Origin: DASUSF01 sp036375275 | GTDB lineage: Bacteria; Pseudomonadota; Alphaproteobacteria; Geminicoccales; Geminicoccaceae | Assembly (NCBI GenBank): GCA_036375275.1 | Contig: DASUSF010000197.1 | Span: 1 to 17,678 of the forward strand | Length of the DNA: 17,678 nt | Direction: 5' to 3' | Notes under the pieces: model-generated | The model's input: the letters and a program-made list of their open reading frames with translations, nothing else | What the model was told of the DNA's origin: nothing | Database searches by the model: none | Part shown: positions 15,751 through 17,678 of the stretch, piece by piece | Layout: every line of letters starts with the position of its first letter | How positions within the stretch are numbered: position 1 is the stretch's first letter | Translations under genes and position numbers: made by a program

Positions 15751-16719
15751 TCAGAGGCCGACCCGCCTGAGCTGGCCGGGCGGATAGCGCTCGCCCGAGG
15801 CGGCGCCGGGCGGGAAGGCGTCGGCAAGGGCCTGGAGCTCGTCCTGCGAGAGGCGGATCTGGAGCGCGCCCACGTTCTCCTCGAGCCACCTGACCCGCTT
15901 GGTCCCGGGGATCGGCACGATGTCGTCGCCCTGGGCCAGGAGCCAGGCGAGCGCGACCTGCGCCGGGGTCGCGCCCTTGGCGCTGGCGAAGTCGCGGAGC
16001 GCCCCCAGCAGCCGCTCGTTCCGCGCGCGGTTGTCGTCGGCGAAGCGCGGATGGTCGCGCCGCCGATCACCCTCGGCCAGCGTCTCGACGGTGCCCGAGA
16101 GAAAGCCGCGCCCGAGCGGGCTGTAGGCGACGAAGCCGATCCCGAGCTCGCGGCAGGTCGGCAGGACCTCGGGCTCCGGATCCCGGGTCCAGAGCGAGTA
16201 CTCGGTCTGGAGCGCCGCGATCGGATGCACCGCCTGGGCGCGCTGCACCGTCCCCGCTGCCGCTTCGGACAGGCCGAGGTGCTTGACCTTGCCCCGCTCG
16301 ACCAGCCTCGACATCGCGCCCACCGTCTCCTCGATCGGGACCTCGGGGTCGACCCGGTGCTGGTAGTAGAGGTCGATCACCTCGACGCCGAGGCGCTTCA
16401 GGCTCAGATCGCACGCCTGTCGCACGTACTCCGGCCTTCCGCTGACCGTCTGCGTCCCGTCGGGGCGCCGGACGTTGCCGAACTTGGTCGCGATCACCGC
16501 CTGATCGCGCCGGCCCCGGAGGGCGCGCCCGACCAGCTCCTCGTTGTGCCCGAGCCCATAGACGTCGGCGGTGTCGATCAGGGTCACGCCGAGCTCGAGC
16601 GCCCGGTGCAGCGTCCGGACCGCTTCCGCCTCGTCCGGCTCGCCGTAGGTCTTCGACATCCCCATGCAGCCGAGCCCGATCGCCGACACCTCGAGCGCCC
16701 TGAGCTTCCGCGTCTCCAT
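15751..16719 (-). CDS. Aldo/keto reductase
   Basis: The 322-residue product is a TIM-barrel aldo/keto reductase of normal length. The catalytic tetrad is visible as D49 and Y54 (LIDTADVYG), K79 (ATKFG) and H121 (YYQHRVD). GLGCMGMSKTYG near the start is typical of the AKR13-type subgroup, and PIPGTKR at 269-275 contacts the NADPH phosphate. It reduces aldehydes or ketones using NADPH in the cytoplasm. The start is the ATG at 16719, with AGGAGG opposite 16725-16730. An in-frame ATG at 16785 would run into a tandem repeat whose unit is not a multiple of three, so it is not used. It leads a short run with a membrane protein and a Cys-rich protein, and is divergent from a TauE/SafE gene. Physiological substrate unknown. 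Confidence 0.92.
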   Translation of the reverse strand: METRKLRALEVSAIGLGCMGMSKTYGEPDEAEAVRTLHRALELGVTLIDTADVYGLGHNEELVGRALRGRRDQAVIATKFGNVRRPDGTQTVSGRPEYVRQACDLSLKRLGVEVIDLYYQHRVDPEVPIEETVGAMSRLVERGKVKHLGLSEAAAGTVQRAQAVHPIAALQTEYSLWTRDPEPEVLPTCRELGIGFVAYSPLGRGFLSGTVETLAEGDRRRDHPRFADDNRARNERLLGALRDFASAKGATPAQVALAWLLAQGDDIVPIPGTKRVRWLEENVGALQIRLSQDELQALADAFPPGAASGERYPPGQLRRVGL

Positions 16720-16740
16720 CCCGTCCTCCTCACTCGGTTC

Positions 16741-16850
16741 GTGCCACCGCCCTTCGGGCCGCTCGAGCATCCTGGGTTGTGCCACCGCCCTCCGGCTACT
16801 TGAGCACGCTTTGGGTGTGCCACCGCCCTCCGGCTACTTCGAGCGCACCG
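16741..16850. repeat. Three-copy 38-bp tandem repeat
   Basis: Units start at 16741, 16779 and 16817, each beginning GTGCCACCGCCCT. The first two are 38 bases long; the third fades after about 34. Units 2 and 3 agree over their first 23 bases; unit 1 diverges after 13 but keeps a GAGCA end. The array fills the divergent gap before the aldo/keto reductase and the TauE gene. It is not coding. Direct repeats at this place could be regulator sites, or simple replication-slippage products. Confidence 0.8.
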
Positions 16851-16965
16851 CGTCCGTTGGCAAGCGCGCGCGCCAAGCCTAACCTCCGGCCATGCCGATG
16901 CCTACGCCGGACGTGAGGACGGCCCGGATCTGCCGAGGGGCAGGGCCCTTCATGACGACCTCCGC

Positions 16966-17678
16966 TTGAGCGGGCTGGAGGCCCTGCTGCCGGCCGGGTT
17001 CGAGCCGTGGATCGCGCTCGCCCTGGTGCTGATCAGCGCGCTGACCTCGTTCCTGACCGCCGCGGTCGGCATTGGCGGCGGCGCCGTGCTCCTGGCCTGC
17101 ATGGCGGTGCTGATGCCACCCTCCGCCCTGATCCCGGTGCATGGCATGGTCCAGATCGGCTCGAATGCCGGCCGCACCCTGATCATGCTCGGCCACGTCG
17201 AGCACCGGATCCTGCTGCCGTTCGCGCTCGGCAGCGCGCTCGGCGTCGCGCTCGGGGGGCTGGTCGTGGTCCAGCTGCCGCCGGCCGCGCTCCAGATCGG
17301 CCTCGCGGGCTTCATCCTCTGGTCGACCTGGGGCCGGGTACCGAGCGCGATCGGCCGGCTCGCGGTCAGCGGCGCCGGGCTCGTCTCGTCGTTCCTCACC
17401 ATGTTCTTCGGCGCGACCGGGGCGTTCGTCGCCAGCATGCTCAAGAGCATGCGCCTCGGCCGGATGGAGCACGTCGCCAGCCAGGCCGCCTGCATGAGCT
17501 TGCAGCACGCCCTCAAGGTCCTGACCTTCGGCCTGCTCGGCTTCGCCTACGGACCGTGGGTGCCGCTGATCGCGCTGATGATCGCCTCCGGCTTCCTCGG
17601 CACCGTGCTCGGCAAGCGGGTCCTGATGCGCACCGCCGACGACCGCTTCCACACCCTCCTCAGCGCCGTCCTGACCCT
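16966..17678 (+). CDS. TauE/SafE-family membrane permease, 3' end outside the window
   Basis: The frame runs open to the window edge (237 full codons from the TTG at 16966). It encodes a polytopic protein with the TauE/SafE hallmarks: FLTAAVGIGGGAVLL near the start, IPVHGMVQIGSNAGRTLIML in the middle of the first half, and a matching second half with FLTMFFGATGAFVAS and a Met/Gln-rich helix. Family members export sulfite or sulfonates, or act as anion transporters; substrate is unknown here. The start is uncertain. No ATG lies in this frame before 17101, which is too late. TTG 16966 overlaps the TGA of a five-codon reading frame that opens with ATG 16952 and is preceded by GAGGGG. The gene is divergent from the aldo/keto reductase. 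Confidence 0.85.
   Translation, partial: MSGLEALLPAGFEPWIALALVLISALTSFLTAAVGIGGGAVLLACMAVLMPPSALIPVHGMVQIGSNAGRTLIMLGHVEHRILLPFALGSALGVALGGLVVVQLPPAALQIGLAGFILWSTWGRVPSAIGRLAVSGAGLVSSFLTMFFGATGAFVASMLKSMRLGRMEHVASQAACMSLQHALKVLTFGLLGFAYGPWVPLIALMIASGFLGTVLGKRVLMRTADDRFHTLLSAVLT

Noticed and set aside
16879..17652. A 257-codon minus-strand open frame over the last gene
   Set aside because: It is hydrophilic and without a domain, while the plus strand encodes a clear TauE/SafE membrane protein.

Overview
This is a very GC-rich chromosomal stretch (about 70% by eye) from a proteobacterium, most likely an alphaproteobacterium. The basis is gene content: a tripartite tricarboxylate transporter (TTT) operon, a TAXI-type TRAP transporter, an IclR regulator, and short intergenic hairpin repeats of the CTAGAGC...GCTCTAG kind. 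I cannot name a genus from the sequence alone. There is no rRNA, tRNA, CRISPR array, prophage or insertion-sequence transposase, and no gap without a gene exceeds 300 bases.

Region 1 (1-3043, + strand) is the end of a TTT operon: tctB, tctA and an extended short-chain NAD-dependent epimerase/dehydrogenase. The periplasmic receptor TctC is not visible and may lie upstream of the window. Region 2 (3065-6443, - strand) converges on it and reads, in transcription order, a ThDP-dependent acetolactate-synthase-like enzyme, a small cupin and an IclR regulator. A good sigma70-like promoter lies just before the ThDP gene. Region 3 (6591-11465, - strand) reads a TAXI solute-binding protein, a fused TRAP permease and a ketosteroid-dehydrogenase-like FAD enzyme. 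Regions 1-3 look like a catabolic island for an organic acid or cyclic ketone: two carboxylate importers, an FAD dehydrogenase, a ThDP C-C bond enzyme, a cupin and an SDR under one IclR regulator. The substrate is not determined.

Region 4 (11719-15212) has a gamma-glutamyltransferase-family gene on the - strand, divergent from a glyoxalase-like VOC protein and a two-part EthD/DUF4286-like protein on the + strand. Region 5 (15223-16719, - strand) has an aldo/keto reductase followed by a 60-residue membrane protein and a 101-residue Cys-rich protein. Region 6 (16966-end, + strand) is a TauE/SafE permease cut by the window edge; its start is unclear.

The most notable non-coding structure is a pair of about 150-bp elements at 4494-4644 and 11537-11686. 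They are inverted copies of one another, each built from two hairpins, and they bracket exactly the ThDP-FAD-TRAP-TAXI gene block. The left copy supplies the stop codon of the ThDP gene. A second, unrelated structure is a three-copy 38-bp tandem repeat at 16741-16850 in the divergent region between the aldo/keto reductase and the TauE gene. I do not see a clearly novel multi-gene system; the repeats and the substrate of the catabolic island are the best leads.
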